This document shows, one piece after another, positions 1 through 10,948 of a DNA stretch of 64,000 nt (position 1 is the stretch's first letter; each line of letters begins with the position of its first letter). The DNA lies in NCBI GenBank assembly GCA_026398735.1, contig JAPLSH010000004.1, forward strand, positions 297,923-361,922, in the 5' to 3' direction. This DNA comes from Pseudomonadota bacterium (GTDB lineage: Bacteria; Pseudomonadota; Gammaproteobacteria; Steroidobacterales; Steroidobacteraceae). Both the position numbers and the translations under genes were made by a program. The notes below the pieces were generated by a model that worked only from the letters and a program-made list of their open reading frames with translations, was not told where the DNA came from and ran no database searches.

Positions 1-32
1 CTGAAGAAGCTACTCAAGCTGTCGAGTATCGG

Positions 33-1058
33 ATGAATACCCAGCATGTACTGTGGCTGCGCCGGCTGGCTATGACCGGTGTGTTGTTGGGGTTGGCCGT
101 GGTGGTGTTCGGTGCCTATGTGCGCCTGACGTATGCGGGTCTGGGCTGTCCGGACTGGCCGGGTTGCTTTGGCCATGTCACGCCATTGGGCGCACAAGAC
201 GCCAACGCGGGCACGCCTGACACGCCGTTGCACATGGGCAAGGCATGGCGCGAGATGATTCATCGCTATGCGGCCAGCATACTGGGATTCATTATTCTGG
301 TGATCACCGTGCTGTCGCTGCGTTGGCGCCGCGAGCGGTTACCGCATGGGTTGGCGCGCAGCCTGCTGGCACTGGTGCTGTTCCAAGGTTTGCTGGGCAT
401 GCTCACCGTGACCTGGAAGGTTAAGCCGCTGGTGGTGACAGCACACTTGGTGTTTGGCCTCACTACCGTGTCTTTGTTGTGGTTGTTTTGGCTGGCGCTG
501 GGTCGGTTGCAGTCTGCACCGCAACACAACGCAGACACCGCAGCCAACCTGCCGGTGCCAAACCCGCTGCGCTGGGCGCGCCGCGCTGCGTTGTTGGCAG
601 TGCCGGTGTTAATCATGCAGATCATGTTGGGCGGCTGGACCAGCACCAACTATGCCGCAGTGGGTTGCCCTGACTTTCCCACTTGCCAACAGCAGTGGTG
701 GCCGCAAGCGGATTTTCGCGAAGGCTTTGTGTTGTGGCGCGGCTTGGGCACCAACTATGAAGGTGGCGTACTCGATTACCCGGCACGCATCGCCATACAC
801 CTGACACATCGTATAGGCGCAGTGGTGGTGACGGTGGCGTTGTTGTTGGCCATGCTACTTGCTTGGCGTGCAGGCGCCGGCAATACAGTGCGCCGAGCGG
901 CACTGGCTGTTGGCGCGGCTCTGCTGTTGCAGCTATTTATCGGCATCTTCATGGTGCGCTTTGGCTTCCCGCTGTCATGGGCTACTGCTCACAATGCAGG
1001 TGCTGCGGTGTTGTTGCTGGCCACCTTGTTGCTGGAGCGCAGCCTGCGTCGAACCTGA
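33..1058 (+). CDS. ctaA: COX15/CtaA-family heme A synthase
   Basis: 341 aa multi-TM protein; N-terminal GAYVRLTYAGLGCPDWPGC and internal GGWTSTNYAAVGCPDFPTC, HLTHRIGA motifs typical of the family. Confidence 0.93.
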   Translation: MNTQHVLWLRRLAMTGVLLGLAVVVFGAYVRLTYAGLGCPDWPGCFGHVTPLGAQDANAGTPDTPLHMGKAWREMIHRYAASILGFIILVITVLSLRWRRERLPHGLARSLLALVLFQGLLGMLTVTWKVKPLVVTAHLVFGLTTVSLLWLFWLALGRLQSAPQHNADTAANLPVPNPLRWARRAALLAVPVLIMQIMLGGWTSTNYAAVGCPDFPTCQQQWWPQADFREGFVLWRGLGTNYEGGVLDYPARIAIHLTHRIGAVVVTVALLLAMLLAWRAGAGNTVRRAALAVGAALLLQLFIGIFMVRFGFPLSWATAHNAGAAVLLLATLLLERSLRRT

Positions 1059-1185
1059 TCGGCAGGCCAGCGCCTGCCTGAAGGCGGTCTACGTCGACAG
1101 CCCAGGCCGCTGCGCCTCGGGCTGTCGCATTCCCCCAAGGGCAGGACTATGCTTGCCGCACAATAAAAATGCGGGGGAGCAAAGC

Positions 1186-1881
1186 ATGCGACAGGTACTT
1201 CGGTACGGTCTGTGGGTGACGGCCGCTATGTGTGGCTTGGCAGCGCCTGTGGTAGTTCAGGCTGCAGCACCCGGTGCGCCGGCGCGATTTGTGCCCGAGG
1301 ACCACCGCCCCGGCCTGTTCCTGCGCGAAGACTTCAACGACGAACCCGATGAAACGCCCATCACGCAGGCGAGCATCCAAGGCAAGAACGTTGGCTTCGC
1401 GCTGTATGGTCCGGGCAAAGAGGGCGTGGCCAAGAGTCACCATGCCTCACCCAAAGATGACCCCGGCTATGTGTGGTTGGGCTCTTGCACACAGACCTGT
1501 GCGTTCACCCTTTTTGACAAGACGCAGTATGTCGATCTGACCGGCTTGGCCAAGATCCGCTGGCGCACCAAGCAGACTGGCTTTCATCAGTTGCGTCTGG
1601 TCATCAAGTTGGCCGATGGCCCGCTGCTGGTCAGCGATCACTTTGAAGGTGGCAGCGTCGACTGGCGCATCACCGAGTTTGCGCTGGCTGATGTGCGCTG
1701 GCGCACGCTTGATCCCAAGTTCATCAATGATGGCCCGTGGGTCGACAAGCCCGACCTGTCACGCATCGAGCAGATCGGTTGGACTGATCTGTCGGTGGGC
1801 AGTGGCCATGGCAGCGGTGGCCAAGTGGGCTCATCACGCATAGATTGGATTGAAATTCACGGTCTGCCTGTCAAGCGCTGA
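1186..1881 (+). CDS. secreted hypothetical protein (beta-sandwich/CIA30-like)
   Basis: ATG at 1186 after GGGGGAGC; signal peptide MRQVLRYGLWVTAAMCGLAAPVVVQAAA; the upstream part of the listed ORF (859-1185) is out-of-frame overlap with ctaA. Confidence 0.6.
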   Translation: MRQVLRYGLWVTAAMCGLAAPVVVQAAAPGAPARFVPEDHRPGLFLREDFNDEPDETPITQASIQGKNVGFALYGPGKEGVAKSHHASPKDDPGYVWLGSCTQTCAFTLFDKTQYVDLTGLAKIRWRTKQTGFHQLRLVIKLADGPLLVSDHFEGGSVDWRITEFALADVRWRTLDPKFINDGPWVDKPDLSRIEQIGWTDLSVGSGHGSGGQVGSSRIDWIEIHGLPVKR

Positions 1882-1911
1882 CCGCAACCGATAACACGCA
1901 AGGGGGATGAC

Positions 1912-2694
1912 ATGATTTTGCGATTTACCGCCGCGGCATTGCTTGCGGCCACCTGTCTGGTGCCGGCTCTGGCCGACGCCCAGCAGGCCAATGGCGCGCT
2001 GTACCGTCCGGCACCCAAGTTGCCGGAGCCCAAGTACCGCGATCAATATTCATCGATGAAGGATCAGCGCGACCTGTCGGGCGTGTGGTTCATTCGTGAT
2101 TACAACCGGCGCTTTCGCACGCCGATCAACACGCTGCCGCCGCTGACGCCGTTTGGCAAAGTGGAGTTCGACAAGCGCGTCAAGGCCGAGACTGATGGCG
2201 CGCCGATGGCCGATGCATCCACGCACTGCTGGCCGCATGGCATTCCGCGAGTGATGAACTCGCCGTATCCCATACAGATCATTCAGTCGCCTGGCAAGAT
2301 CAGCATCGTGCACGAGGTGGGTCACAACATCCGACAGATTCGTATGGATGTACCGATGCCTGAGAAGGTGCCCACCAGCTTCCTCGGCTATTCGGTCGGT
2401 CACTGGGAAGGCAACACGCTGGTAATCGAAACCAAGGGCACCGACACGCGCACCTGGATCGATGAGGAAGGCATCATTCACTCTGACCAGCTGTACACCA
2501 TCGAGCGTATTCGCAAGGTGGAGAACGGTGAGAACCTAGAGAACGAGGTCACCATGATCGATCCGGTGTTCTTTACCCGTCCGTGGGTCAAGAAGATCAA
2601 CTACGCCTGGCGTCCGGATCTGCGTATCTCGGAATACATCTGCGAAGAGAACAACCGCAACGCGCCGCAAAACGGCGTGACCGTGGCCAAGTGA
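1912..2694 (+). CDS. secreted hypothetical protein, tandem paralog A
   Basis: signal peptide; shares C-x-PHGxPR ... PYPI ... HEV ... GxSVGxWxGxTLVI ... with the downstream gene. Confidence 0.7.
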   Translation: MILRFTAAALLAATCLVPALADAQQANGALYRPAPKLPEPKYRDQYSSMKDQRDLSGVWFIRDYNRRFRTPINTLPPLTPFGKVEFDKRVKAETDGAPMADASTHCWPHGIPRVMNSPYPIQIIQSPGKISIVHEVGHNIRQIRMDVPMPEKVPTSFLGYSVGHWEGNTLVIETKGTDTRTWIDEEGIIHSDQLYTIERIRKVENGENLENEVTMIDPVFFTRPWVKKINYAWRPDLRISEYICEENNRNAPQNGVTVAK

Positions 2695-2708
2695 GCAGGA
2701 AAAGCATC

Positions 2709-3398
2709 ATGAGCCGATATTCATTTGCGCCGCGCATTGCGGCACTGGCCCTGGTGTCTCTGCTCTCGCAGGGCATTGCACAGGCAGCGCCCTCATTGGC
2801 TGGCTTCTGGCTGGTTGAGGGCAATCACGACACACTCACCGATGACAAAGGTAAGTTGCCACCGATGACGGCCGAAGCACGCAAGCGCTACAACGCTGCT
2901 GTGGCGGCACGCAAGGTAGGCAAGTACACCGGCGACACGCTCACCAAGTGCCTGCCGCATGGTCTGCCGCGTTTGCTGGGCGCGCCGTACCCCATCGAAG
3001 TGCTAGAAGAGAAAAAGCAGATCACCTTCCTGCACGAAGTGCATCACATGCCGCGCCTGGTATACCTGGGCGAGAAGCTGCCGCCGATCGATGATCTGGA
3101 TGGCAACTTCATGGGCCTGTCGGTGGGCAACTGGAACGGCGACACGCTGGTGATCGATTCAGCGGGCTTCAATGACCTCACCACCTTGGACAAGGCGGGT
3201 ATTCCGCACTCCACCGAGATGGTGTTACAGGAGCGCATGAAATTGATCGATGGCGGTCAGCGTCTGGAAAATGTGATTACGGTGACCGATCCGCAAACCT
3301 TCACCAAGCCGTGGAGCTATCGCTTGACCTTCAAGCGCATGCCCAACGACTACTGGTTGAAGGAGTTTGCTTGCACCGACAAAAACCCGGACGCTTAA
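2709..3398 (+). CDS. secreted hypothetical protein, tandem paralog B
   Basis: ATG at 2709 with AGGA upstream; signal peptide ending AQAAP; same motif series as 1912-2694. Confidence 0.7.
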   Translation: MSRYSFAPRIAALALVSLLSQGIAQAAPSLAGFWLVEGNHDTLTDDKGKLPPMTAEARKRYNAAVAARKVGKYTGDTLTKCLPHGLPRLLGAPYPIEVLEEKKQITFLHEVHHMPRLVYLGEKLPPIDDLDGNFMGLSVGNWNGDTLVIDSAGFNDLTTLDKAGIPHSTEMVLQERMKLIDGGQRLENVITVTDPQTFTKPWSYRLTFKRMPNDYWLKEFACTDKNPDA

Positions 3399-3423
3399 GT
3401 CCAGGTTCTGCCGCAGCCGCCCC

Positions 3424-4422
3424 TTATTTGGGGCGGCCTGCGTAGCCCGCGCTGCGCATCGGCAGCCGGTAGATAGACATTCCTATGTTGCGTATGCCCG
3501 GCGGCGTGGACCACGCCTTGCCATCGGGCCCCACTGCGCCCATTTGCGCGACATACAGCGTGCGCTTGCCCGGCCCGCTAAACGCCAAGCTGATAGGCGG
3601 CCGCGGTGTGGGGATCAGCCCCACATAGCCACCATCACGCGACAACACATGTACGCCCTTGCTGGCCGTGACATATAAACGTCCGTCGGCATCAACGGCC
3701 ATGCCATCGCCGCCGGTGTCGCCATTCAATGCACCAAACGTCCGACGGTTCTTGACGCTGCCATCCGGCTGCACTGTAAACGCCAGCACATGATCGCCAT
3801 TGGTGACCCACAGCAACTTGCCGTCGCCGCTAAGCAATATGCCGTTGGCGCGGATGTCCTGATCGGCGACCAGTTGCACAACACCCTGCGCAGACACATG
3901 CCACGCACCGCCAGAGGTGAAGTAGGCGCCCCCCTTGCCGTCGGTGATCAGATCGTTGATACGGCCCAGCGGCTTGCCGTCTGGGAAGCTGTCAACCAAC
4001 CGGCGCTGCTCGGGCAGCAGCTGCGCTACATAGGTGAGTTCCTGGCAGCTTTGATAGTAGGGGCGCGCCGAATCTGTACAGGTTCGCTGTACGCCAAATA
4101 ACCGGCCCTGGGCATCCATCGACAGCGCGCCAGTACCATGCGTGTCGCGCAGCACGATGTATTCACGCAGTCCGCTGTCGAGCTTTTTGATCGTGTCGCT
4201 TTGCTCCTGAGCAAACAGGATGCCGCCATCGGCGGTGGGTAGCAGACCATCGGCACTCATGGTGGCAGACCACACCAGCTCCCAAGCAGCGCCTGCATCC
4301 ACTACGCCGGCAATGGCCAAAGGCTCTGCTGCGCGCTCACCGGCACGAAGCTGTTGTGCGGAAGCAGTAGCGGTCAGCAATGTGGCAGCCAATGCGACTA
4401 GCGCAAGCGTTGAATGGCGCAT
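3424..4422 (-). CDS. SMP-30/gluconolactonase-like beta-propeller protein, secreted
   Basis: signal peptide; NGILLSGDGKLLWVTNGDH, GGDGMAVDADGRLYVTASKGVHV repeats. Confidence 0.75.
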   Translation of the reverse strand: MRHSTLALVALAATLLTATASAQQLRAGERAAEPLAIAGVVDAGAAWELVWSATMSADGLLPTADGGILFAQEQSDTIKKLDSGLREYIVLRDTHGTGALSMDAQGRLFGVQRTCTDSARPYYQSCQELTYVAQLLPEQRRLVDSFPDGKPLGRINDLITDGKGGAYFTSGGAWHVSAQGVVQLVADQDIRANGILLSGDGKLLWVTNGDHVLAFTVQPDGSVKNRRTFGALNGDTGGDGMAVDADGRLYVTASKGVHVLSRDGGYVGLIPTPRPPISLAFSGPGKRTLYVAQMGAVGPDGKAWSTPPGIRNIGMSIYRLPMRSAGYAGRPK

Positions 4423-4467
4423 GAAATCCCCTGCGTTTGGTGATGAGTACCCGATGCTAACAGCCGG

Positions 4468-5358
4468 TCAGTGTTGCAGCGCAAGCAGTGCACCGACAAA
4501 CACCACCAGTCCAAACCAGCCGTTGTTGGTGAAGGCACGAAAGCAATCGGCCCGGGCACGATGGCGGATCAGCCATTGCTGCCAAGCAAACAAAGCGCTG
4601 CCCGCCAAGACGCCGGCATACCAGAGCCAGTTTAATTGGGCAGCACGGCCTGCCAGCAGCAGGCCCACGATGACCAGGACCTGCAGCGCGCCGACCAGCG
4701 TGCGATCGTTATCGCCAAACAAGATAGCGGTAGAGCGCACGTCCAGCTTCAGATCATCATCGCGATCGACCATGGCATAGACTGTGTCGTACACACCGGC
4801 CCATAACACAGCAACCAGAAACAGCAGCCAGCCCACCTGTGGCACATGACCTTGAAGGGCGACAAAGCCCATCGGTATGGCCCAGCCGAATGCCGCACCC
4901 AAGTACAGCTGCGGCAGCGGGAAAAACCGCTTCATGAACGGATAGCTGATGGTCAAGGCCGCGCCCACAAACGCATAGCGCACTGTCAGTGCATCCAAAC
5001 GGGTGACTAACCACAGCGCCACGGCGATCAATACGGCAAACAACCACAGTGCTTCGTGTGGCGACATGCGTCGCGCCGCTAAGGGCCGGTCACGCGTGCG
5101 TTTGACGTAGTAGTCAATGTTGCGATCAGCGAAGTCATTGATGATGCAGCCGGCTGAGCGCATCACTACGGTGCCGGCGATGAATACAATCAGAATACGC
5201 AGTGGTGGCGGGCCGCCTGCGCCTATCCATAGGGCCCATAGCAAAGGCCACAGCAACAAAAAAATGCCGATGGGTTTGTCGAGACGGGTGATGTGCACCC
5301 AGTTGCGCAGCCTACGCTGCAGCGCTTTAACCGACACGGCCGTACTCCTCGGCGCCAC
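4468..5358 (-). CDS. ubiA: 4-hydroxybenzoate polyprenyltransferase
   Basis: RLDKPIGIFLLLWPLLWALW, INDFADRNIDYYVKRTRDRPLA motifs. Confidence 0.93.
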   Translation of the reverse strand: MAPRSTAVSVKALQRRLRNWVHITRLDKPIGIFLLLWPLLWALWIGAGGPPPLRILIVFIAGTVVMRSAGCIINDFADRNIDYYVKRTRDRPLAARRMSPHEALWLFAVLIAVALWLVTRLDALTVRYAFVGAALTISYPFMKRFFPLPQLYLGAAFGWAIPMGFVALQGHVPQVGWLLFLVAVLWAGVYDTVYAMVDRDDDLKLDVRSTAILFGDNDRTLVGALQVLVIVGLLLAGRAAQLNWLWYAGVLAGSALFAWQQWLIRHRARADCFRAFTNNGWFGLVVFVGALLALQH

Positions 5359-7348
5359 CTATCCAGCGCCGTCGCAAAGGTTCGATGCAGGGCGAGTTCT
5401 CGAGCAGCAGTTGCGTCGCAGTATCGCGCACCTGTGGCAATAGATCTGCATCCCGGATCAGATCCGCTACGCGCAGCTCGGCAAGTCCGGTTTGGCGCGT
5501 ACCCAGCAGCTCGCCGGGGCCGCGCAGTTCCAGGTCACGACGGGCAATCTCAAAGCCATCGTTGCTGTCGCGGATGGTCGCCAGTCTGGCGCGCGCCAAG
5601 GGTGACAGCGGGCTGCGATACAACAGCACGCAACTACTCTGCGCCGCACCGCGACCGACACGACCGCGCAGCTGATGCAGCTGCGCCAGCCCCATGCGCT
5701 CAGCGTTTTCAATCACCATCAGGCTGGCATTGGGCACATCAACGCCGACCTCAATCACCGTGGTGGCGACCAGTACTTGGCTGAGACCGGCTTTGAACGC
5801 TTGCATGGCGCGGGCTTTATCACGCGGTGGCATGCGACCGTGCACCAGGTCAACGATAATACCCGGCAACGCAGCAGCCAGCGTGACCGCAGTCTCTTCG
5901 GCGGCTTGGCAGCGCAGCTCTTCGGACTCGTCGATGAGCGGACAGACCCAATAGGCTTGGCGCCCTTCTTTGCATGCCGCGTGGATACGTGCCACGACAC
6001 CGGCACGCTTTTCTTCGGCAATCACCACCGTTTGGACTGGTGTACGACCTGGTGGTAACTCATCGATAACCGAAACGTCCAAGTCCGCATAAGCGGTCAT
6101 CGCCAGCGTACGCGGTATGGGTGTGGCGGTCATGATCAGCTGGTGGGGCACCAGACCTTCGTGCCGACCTTTGTCCTTGAGCTGCATGCGTTGCTGCACA
6201 CCAAAGCGATGCTGTTCATCAACAATAGCCAAGCGCAGGTGGGCCAGCTCTACGCCCTCTTGAAACAGCGCATGTGTGCCGACCAGCAGTGGTAACTCGC
6301 CACTGGCTGCAGCGGCTAGCGTGCTGCGGCGCGTGCGTGCCGGTAGCGAGCCGGTAAGCAGACCCACGTCGATACCCAATGGTGCAAACCAGGCTTGCAG
6401 ACTGCGATGGTGTTGCTCGGCCAGCAGCTCTGTGGGCGCCATCAGCACGACCTGTCCACCACTGCCGATAGCGCGTGCCGCAGCAGCGGCAGCAACGACT
6501 GTTTTGCCGCAGCCGACATCGCCTTGCACCAGCCGCATCATGGGCCGGTTACCCGCAAGGTCTAGGTCAACCTCGGTCAGCACGCGTTGCTGTGCGCCGG
6601 TCAGCTTGAACGCTAGTGCTGCGATAAAGCGTGACTCGAGGCCCGCGGCATCCGCCAATGGTCCAGCTGGATCCGACTGAATCAGCTGCTTGAGTTGTTG
6701 CAGTGACAGTTGATGCGCCAGCAGTTCTTCGAAGGCCAGACGTTGCTGCGCTGGGTTACGCGCAGCGGCCAGATCCTCCAGGCGCGTACCTACTGGCGGA
6801 TGGTGCACAAACTGCAACGCATCGCGCAGCGTGGGCAACTGCAGCGCCTGCACCACATGGTCAGGCAGCAAATCGGCAGAGTCCTGTTCGCCACTGCGCA
6901 GTGCGCGCAGCGCACGATCAACACGCTGACGCACCCGCCCTTGGGTAGCGCCTTCTGTCAGCGGATAGATAGGGGTGAGCGCGGCTTCCAGCGGTTCGGC
7001 CACCGCACCGATGCGACGGTATTCCGGATGGACAATTTCGAGGCCCATCGGACCACGTCGTGCTTCTCCAAAGCAGCGCAGCTGCGTGCCGCGCGCCAGC
7101 CCTTGTACTTGGGCCTGAGAAAAATAGAAGAAGCGCAGATTGACGAAGCCACTACCGTCAGAGAGTCGTACCAGCAGCGCACGCCGGCGCCGGTAGACCA
7201 CTTCGGTCAGTTGTACCTGGCCTTCGATGACGGCGCGCTGACCGCTCAGCAGAGCGCCGATGGGTGTGACTTGGGTGCGATCCTCGTAGCGCGACGGCAG
7301 CGTGAACAGCGCGTCGTCGAGTTCTACGTTTACAGTCCCAGGATGCAA
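5327..7348 (-). CDS. recG: ATP-dependent DNA helicase RecG (apparently short N-terminus)
   Basis: [45 protein letters not shown] motifs; TTG start overlapping the ridA 3' end. Confidence 0.92.
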   Translation of the reverse strand: MHPGTVNVELDDALFTLPSRYEDRTQVTPIGALLSGQRAVIEGQVQLTEVVYRRRRALLVRLSDGSGFVNLRFFYFSQAQVQGLARGTQLRCFGEARRGPMGLEIVHPEYRRIGAVAEPLEAALTPIYPLTEGATQGRVRQRVDRALRALRSGEQDSADLLPDHVVQALQLPTLRDALQFVHHPPVGTRLEDLAAARNPAQQRLAFEELLAHQLSLQQLKQLIQSDPAGPLADAAGLESRFIAALAFKLTGAQQRVLTEVDLDLAGNRPMMRLVQGDVGCGKTVVAAAAAARAIGSGGQVVLMAPTELLAEQHHRSLQAWFAPLGIDVGLLTGSLPARTRRSTLAAAASGELPLLVGTHALFQEGVELAHLRLAIVDEQHRFGVQQRMQLKDKGRHEGLVPHQLIMTATPIPRTLAMTAYADLDVSVIDELPPGRTPVQTVVIAEEKRAGVVARIHAACKEGRQAYWVCPLIDESEELRCQAAEETAVTLAAALPGIIVDLVHGRMPPRDKARAMQAFKAGLSQVLVATTVIEVGVDVPNASLMVIENAERMGLAQLHQLRGRVGRGAAQSSCVLLYRSPLSPLARARLATIRDSNDGFEIARRDLELRGPGELLGTRQTGLAELRVADLIRDADLLPQVRDTATQLLLENSPCIEPLRRRWIGGAEEYGRVG

Positions 7349-7710
7349 TCCATCTCCACACGCGCACCGCGCGGCAGCGCTACCACACCGATCGCGGCGC
7401 GCGCCGGCCAGGGCTGCGGGAAATAGGTGGCCATGATCTCGTTGACGCGGCCGAAGTGGCCCAGGTCAGTAAGAAACACGTTGAGCTTGAGTGTGTTGGC
7501 CAGCGTGCCGCCAGCAGCCTCGGCAATAGCCGCCAGATTGTCGAACACGCGGCGGATCTCGGCATCTATGTCATTGCCGATCAGTTGACCCGTGGCCGGA
7601 TCCAGAGGGATCTGCCCAGACACGTAGACGGTGTCGCCATAACGCACCGCCTGTGAGTAGGTGCCGATAGCGGCAGGAGCGTTGGCGGTCTGGATAATGC
7701 TGCGGCTCAT
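7330..7710 (-). CDS. ridA: RidA family reactive intermediate/imine deaminase
   Basis: 126 aa; [37 protein letters not shown]. Confidence 0.92.
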   Translation of the reverse strand: MSRSIIQTANAPAAIGTYSQAVRYGDTVYVSGQIPLDPATGQLIGNDIDAEIRRVFDNLAAIAEAAGGTLANTLKLNVFLTDLGHFGRVNEIMATYFPQPWPARAAIGVVALPRGARVEMDCILGL

Positions 7711-9926
7711 GCGTCGGAGTTCCTGGTGGTTTGTGTGGGTGTGCGCAGGCGTTCGCGCCGCGCTTCGGATTTGAGGACGGTGCGCGCTACGTGCAGCACC
7801 TCTGGCATGCGGCGTACGCGTTTGAGGATGCGTGCCAGATGGTCGCGATCACGCACTTCGATTTCCATGGTGATAACCGAGATATCACCATCGCGTTGCT
7901 CGAGCGTGACGTGCTGGATGTTGGTTTGGGTGTCGGCGATGGCTGCCGAGATGGCTGCCAGCATGCCTACCTTGTTGGCACTTTCGACGCGCACTTCAGA
8001 GCTGAACAGCCGCGTGGTGTCGTCTTGCCAATTGACCGGCTGCCACTTGTCCGGATGCTTGTGATAGTCGTCGACGTTGGCGCACTCATCGCGATGTATG
8101 AGGATGCCGCGTCCGCTGCTGAGGAACGCGATGATCGGATCGCCAGGCACGGGATGGCAGCAGGGTGCGTAGCTGACCAGCAGTCCCTCGGTGCCGGCAA
8201 CTTCCAGCGATGTGCGTTCGCCATGGGCATTGCTCTGGTCGGGCAGTAGCAGGCGTGCGGTCAGTGGCGCAAGGCGCTCGCCTAGCCCCACCTTCTCGAA
8301 CAGCTCGTCGCGCTCAGTGAGCCCGAACTCGGTCAGCGTTGCTGCCAGCGCTGCCGGCGCCACGGCTTCGACATCGATGCCGAACTCTGCCAGCGAGGCG
8401 TTGAGCAGTTGCCTTCCAAGCTCGACCGCCTCGTTGCTGCGTAGCGAGCGCAAGTAATGACGAATGGCGCTGCGCGCCTTGGCCGACACCACGAAGTTAA
8501 CCCACGAAGGATTGGGCTGGGCCCCGTTGGCGGTGACGATTTGTACTGTCTGACCGTTGCGCAGCACGGTGCGCAGTGGCGCCAGACGGCGGTCGACCTT
8601 GGCCGCCACACAGCGGTTGCCCACATCGGTATGCACTGCATAGGCAAAGTCGACGACGGTAGCGCCGCGCGGCAGTCGCAGGATCGCACCCTTGGGCGTG
8701 AACACATAGACCTTGTCGGGGAACAGATCGACCTTGACGCTCTCGATGAACTCTTCGGAGTTGCCGCTTTCCTGCATTTCGACCAAGTGCGACAACCAGG
8801 CGCGCGCGCGCTCTTGTTGCACGCTGTCGTTGCTGCGCACGCCGGATTTATATTTCCAGTGGGCGGCGATACCACTCTCGGCGACGTGGTGCATGTCTTC
8901 GGTACGAATCTGCACTTCGATGGGCACGGCGTTGGGCCCGAACAGCGTGGTGTGCAGCGACTGATAGCCGTTCACGCGCGGGATGGCGATATAGTCTTTG
9001 AAGCGGCCCGGCATGGGCCTGAAGGTGCCGTGCACCACGCCCAGTGCGCGATAGCACGTGTCTGCACTGTCGACCACGATGCGCAGCCCATACACATCCA
9101 CGATCTCAGCCAGCAGCGCGCTCTTGCGACGCATCTTGCGATAGATGCTGTAAAGATGTTTTTCGCGCCCCTGCACGGTGGCGTTGATGCTGGCGCGTTG
9201 CAGCGAGGCGTTGAGTGCGGTCTCGATGCGCGACAAAAATTCTTTCTGGTTGCCGCGTGCGCGTTTGAGTGCGCGCTCAATAACCCGATGGCGATGCGGA
9301 TACAGGGTTTGGAAGCCGAGGTCTTCCAGCTCGAGCTTCATGCCGTACAGGCCCAGACGCTCGGCTACCGGCGCATAAATTTCGAGTGTTTCGCGCGCGA
9401 CCTGCCGGCGCTTGTGCACCGGCATGCTGTCGATGGTGCGCATGTTGTGGGTGCGATCGGCCAGCTTGACCATGATGACGCGCAGATCGCGCACCATCGC
9501 CATGAGCATTTTGCGAAAGCTCTCCGCCTGCGCTTCTTCGCGGCTTTTGAACTTGATCTGGTCTAGCTTGGTGACGCCGTCGACGATCTCTGCCACATCG
9601 GTGCCAAAGCGCGCGGCGATCTCTTCTTTGGCGATAGGCGTGTCTTCGATGACATCGTGCAGGATGGCGCTGACGATGGTGTCTGCGTCCAAGTGCAGGT
9701 CGGCGAGGATTTCGGCGGCGGCTACCGGGTGAGCGATGTAGGGTTCGCCGGAGCGGCGTCGTTGGCCCTCATGGGCCAAGGTGCCAAAACGCCCGGCTTC
9801 GCGGATGCGGTCGACTTGGTCGGGCGGCAGGTAGGCCGCGACCTTGCTCAGCAGTTCATCGAGTCCGGGAGTGCGCTTCGCGGAGGACGCGGGCAGTGGC
9901 CCGGACGGCGAAGGCGCGGGGTCCAT
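7707..9926 (-). CDS. spoT: bifunctional (p)ppGpp synthetase/hydrolase
   Basis: HD domain HDVIEDT, synthetase YQSLHT, TGS and ACT domains; synteny rpoZ-spoT. Confidence 0.94.
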   Translation of the reverse strand: MDPAPSPSGPLPASSAKRTPGLDELLSKVAAYLPPDQVDRIREAGRFGTLAHEGQRRRSGEPYIAHPVAAAEILADLHLDADTIVSAILHDVIEDTPIAKEEIAARFGTDVAEIVDGVTKLDQIKFKSREEAQAESFRKMLMAMVRDLRVIMVKLADRTHNMRTIDSMPVHKRRQVARETLEIYAPVAERLGLYGMKLELEDLGFQTLYPHRHRVIERALKRARGNQKEFLSRIETALNASLQRASINATVQGREKHLYSIYRKMRRKSALLAEIVDVYGLRIVVDSADTCYRALGVVHGTFRPMPGRFKDYIAIPRVNGYQSLHTTLFGPNAVPIEVQIRTEDMHHVAESGIAAHWKYKSGVRSNDSVQQERARAWLSHLVEMQESGNSEEFIESVKVDLFPDKVYVFTPKGAILRLPRGATVVDFAYAVHTDVGNRCVAAKVDRRLAPLRTVLRNGQTVQIVTANGAQPNPSWVNFVVSAKARSAIRHYLRSLRSNEAVELGRQLLNASLAEFGIDVEAVAPAALAATLTEFGLTERDELFEKVGLGERLAPLTARLLLPDQSNAHGERTSLEVAGTEGLLVSYAPCCHPVPGDPIIAFLSSGRGILIHRDECANVDDYHKHPDKWQPVNWQDDTTRLFSSEVRVESANKVGMLAAISAAIADTQTNIQHVTLEQRDGDISVITMEIEVRDRDHLARILKRVRRMPEVLHVARTVLKSEARRERLRTPTQTTRNSDA

Positions 9927-9941
9927 GTGCAGCGGCCGGGA

Positions 9942-10241
9942 TCAGTCTCCGAGGCCGAACTGCGGCGCACGAAAGCCCGCCAACTGTGCGTCGATATCGT
10001 TCTCGGCGGACAGTTCGGGGGCCGGCGGCGACGGCGGTGGCTCGGGGGGCATCAGCATTTCGGCAGTCATGTTGCCTTCGGCAATCTCGCGCAGCGCGAT
10101 TACCGTGACCTTGTCGTTGTCGGGCTCGACAGTGGGCGGGGCGCCGTTGGCCAGCCGACGGGCGCGAACAGATGCCACGAGCACCAGCTCAAACAGGTTG
10201 TCGACGTTGTTCAGACAGTCTTCGACGGTGACTCGTGCCAT
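9942..10241 (-). CDS. rpoZ: RNA polymerase omega subunit
   Basis: [30 protein letters not shown]; upstream of spoT. Confidence 0.93.
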   Translation of the reverse strand: MARVTVEDCLNNVDNLFELVLVASVRARRLANGAPPTVEPDNDKVTVIALREIAEGNMTAEMLMPPEPPPSPPAPELSAENDIDAQLAGFRAPQFGLGD

Positions 10242-10303
10242 GGCGTTTCGCTTCTGGAATTACAGCTAAGGTCGGTCTGCAAGTATATGCGCCGCAGGGG
10301 GTG

Positions 10304-10921
10304 TCACGCCAGCAGATTTGCCAGAAGTGGCGACAGTTCGGGCCGATCGGCGCGCAGCGACGCACCGTGGCCGGCGATGATCTGCTGCAAGTCGGCCAGC
10401 GCCCGGCCGAAGTCGTCATTGATCACCGCGTAGTCAAACTCCAGGCAGTGCGACATATCGCCCTGCGCATCGGCCAGCCGGCGCGCGATCACCTGCGGGC
10501 TGTCGGTGGCGCGCCCCTCCAGGCGCTGGCGCAAGGTGGCCAGCGAGGGCGGCAGAATGAAGATGCTGCGGGTGTCGGGCCGCGCCTGACGCACCTGACG
10601 GGCACCTTGCCAGTCGATTTCCAGGATGACGTTGCGTCCGGCAGCCAGCTGCGCCTCGACCTGTTCGCGGCCGGTGCCATAGTGATTGTCGAACACCTGA
10701 GCGTGCTCCAAAAAGCCGTCCGCCAGCACGCGCTGGGCGAACACCTCGGGCGTCACAAAGTGATATTCGCGGCCGTCGAGTTCGTTCGGGCGCGGTGGCC
10801 GCGTGGTATGCGATACCGACAGCGCCAGCTGCGGCTCGGCCGCCAGCAGCGCCTTGACGAGGCTGGTCTTGCCGCCCCCGGAGGGCGCAGCGATCACGTA
10901 CAGGTGGCCGGATTCGGTCAT
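10304..10921 (-). CDS. gmk: guanylate kinase
   Basis: VIAAPSGGGKTSLVKALL, SVSHTTRPPRPNELDGREYHFV. Confidence 0.95.
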   Translation of the reverse strand: MTESGHLYVIAAPSGGGKTSLVKALLAAEPQLALSVSHTTRPPRPNELDGREYHFVTPEVFAQRVLADGFLEHAQVFDNHYGTGREQVEAQLAAGRNVILEIDWQGARQVRQARPDTRSIFILPPSLATLRQRLEGRATDSPQVIARRLADAQGDMSHCLEFDYAVINDDFGRALADLQQIIAGHGASLRADRPELSPLLANLLA

Positions 10922-10948
10922 GGCTGCGCAGGCTACCGCAAATGAGCG

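Noticed and set aside
859-1185. N-terminal extension of ORF 859-1881
   Set aside because: Overlaps ctaA in another frame; a good ATG, RBS and signal peptide occur at 1186.
6710-7426. 238-aa plus-strand ORF
   Set aside because: Antisense to recG and the ridA end; no recognisable domain.
8457-9566. 369-aa plus-strand ORF
   Set aside because: Shadow ORF antisense to spoT, with His/Gln-rich composition typical of reverse reading in GC-rich genes.
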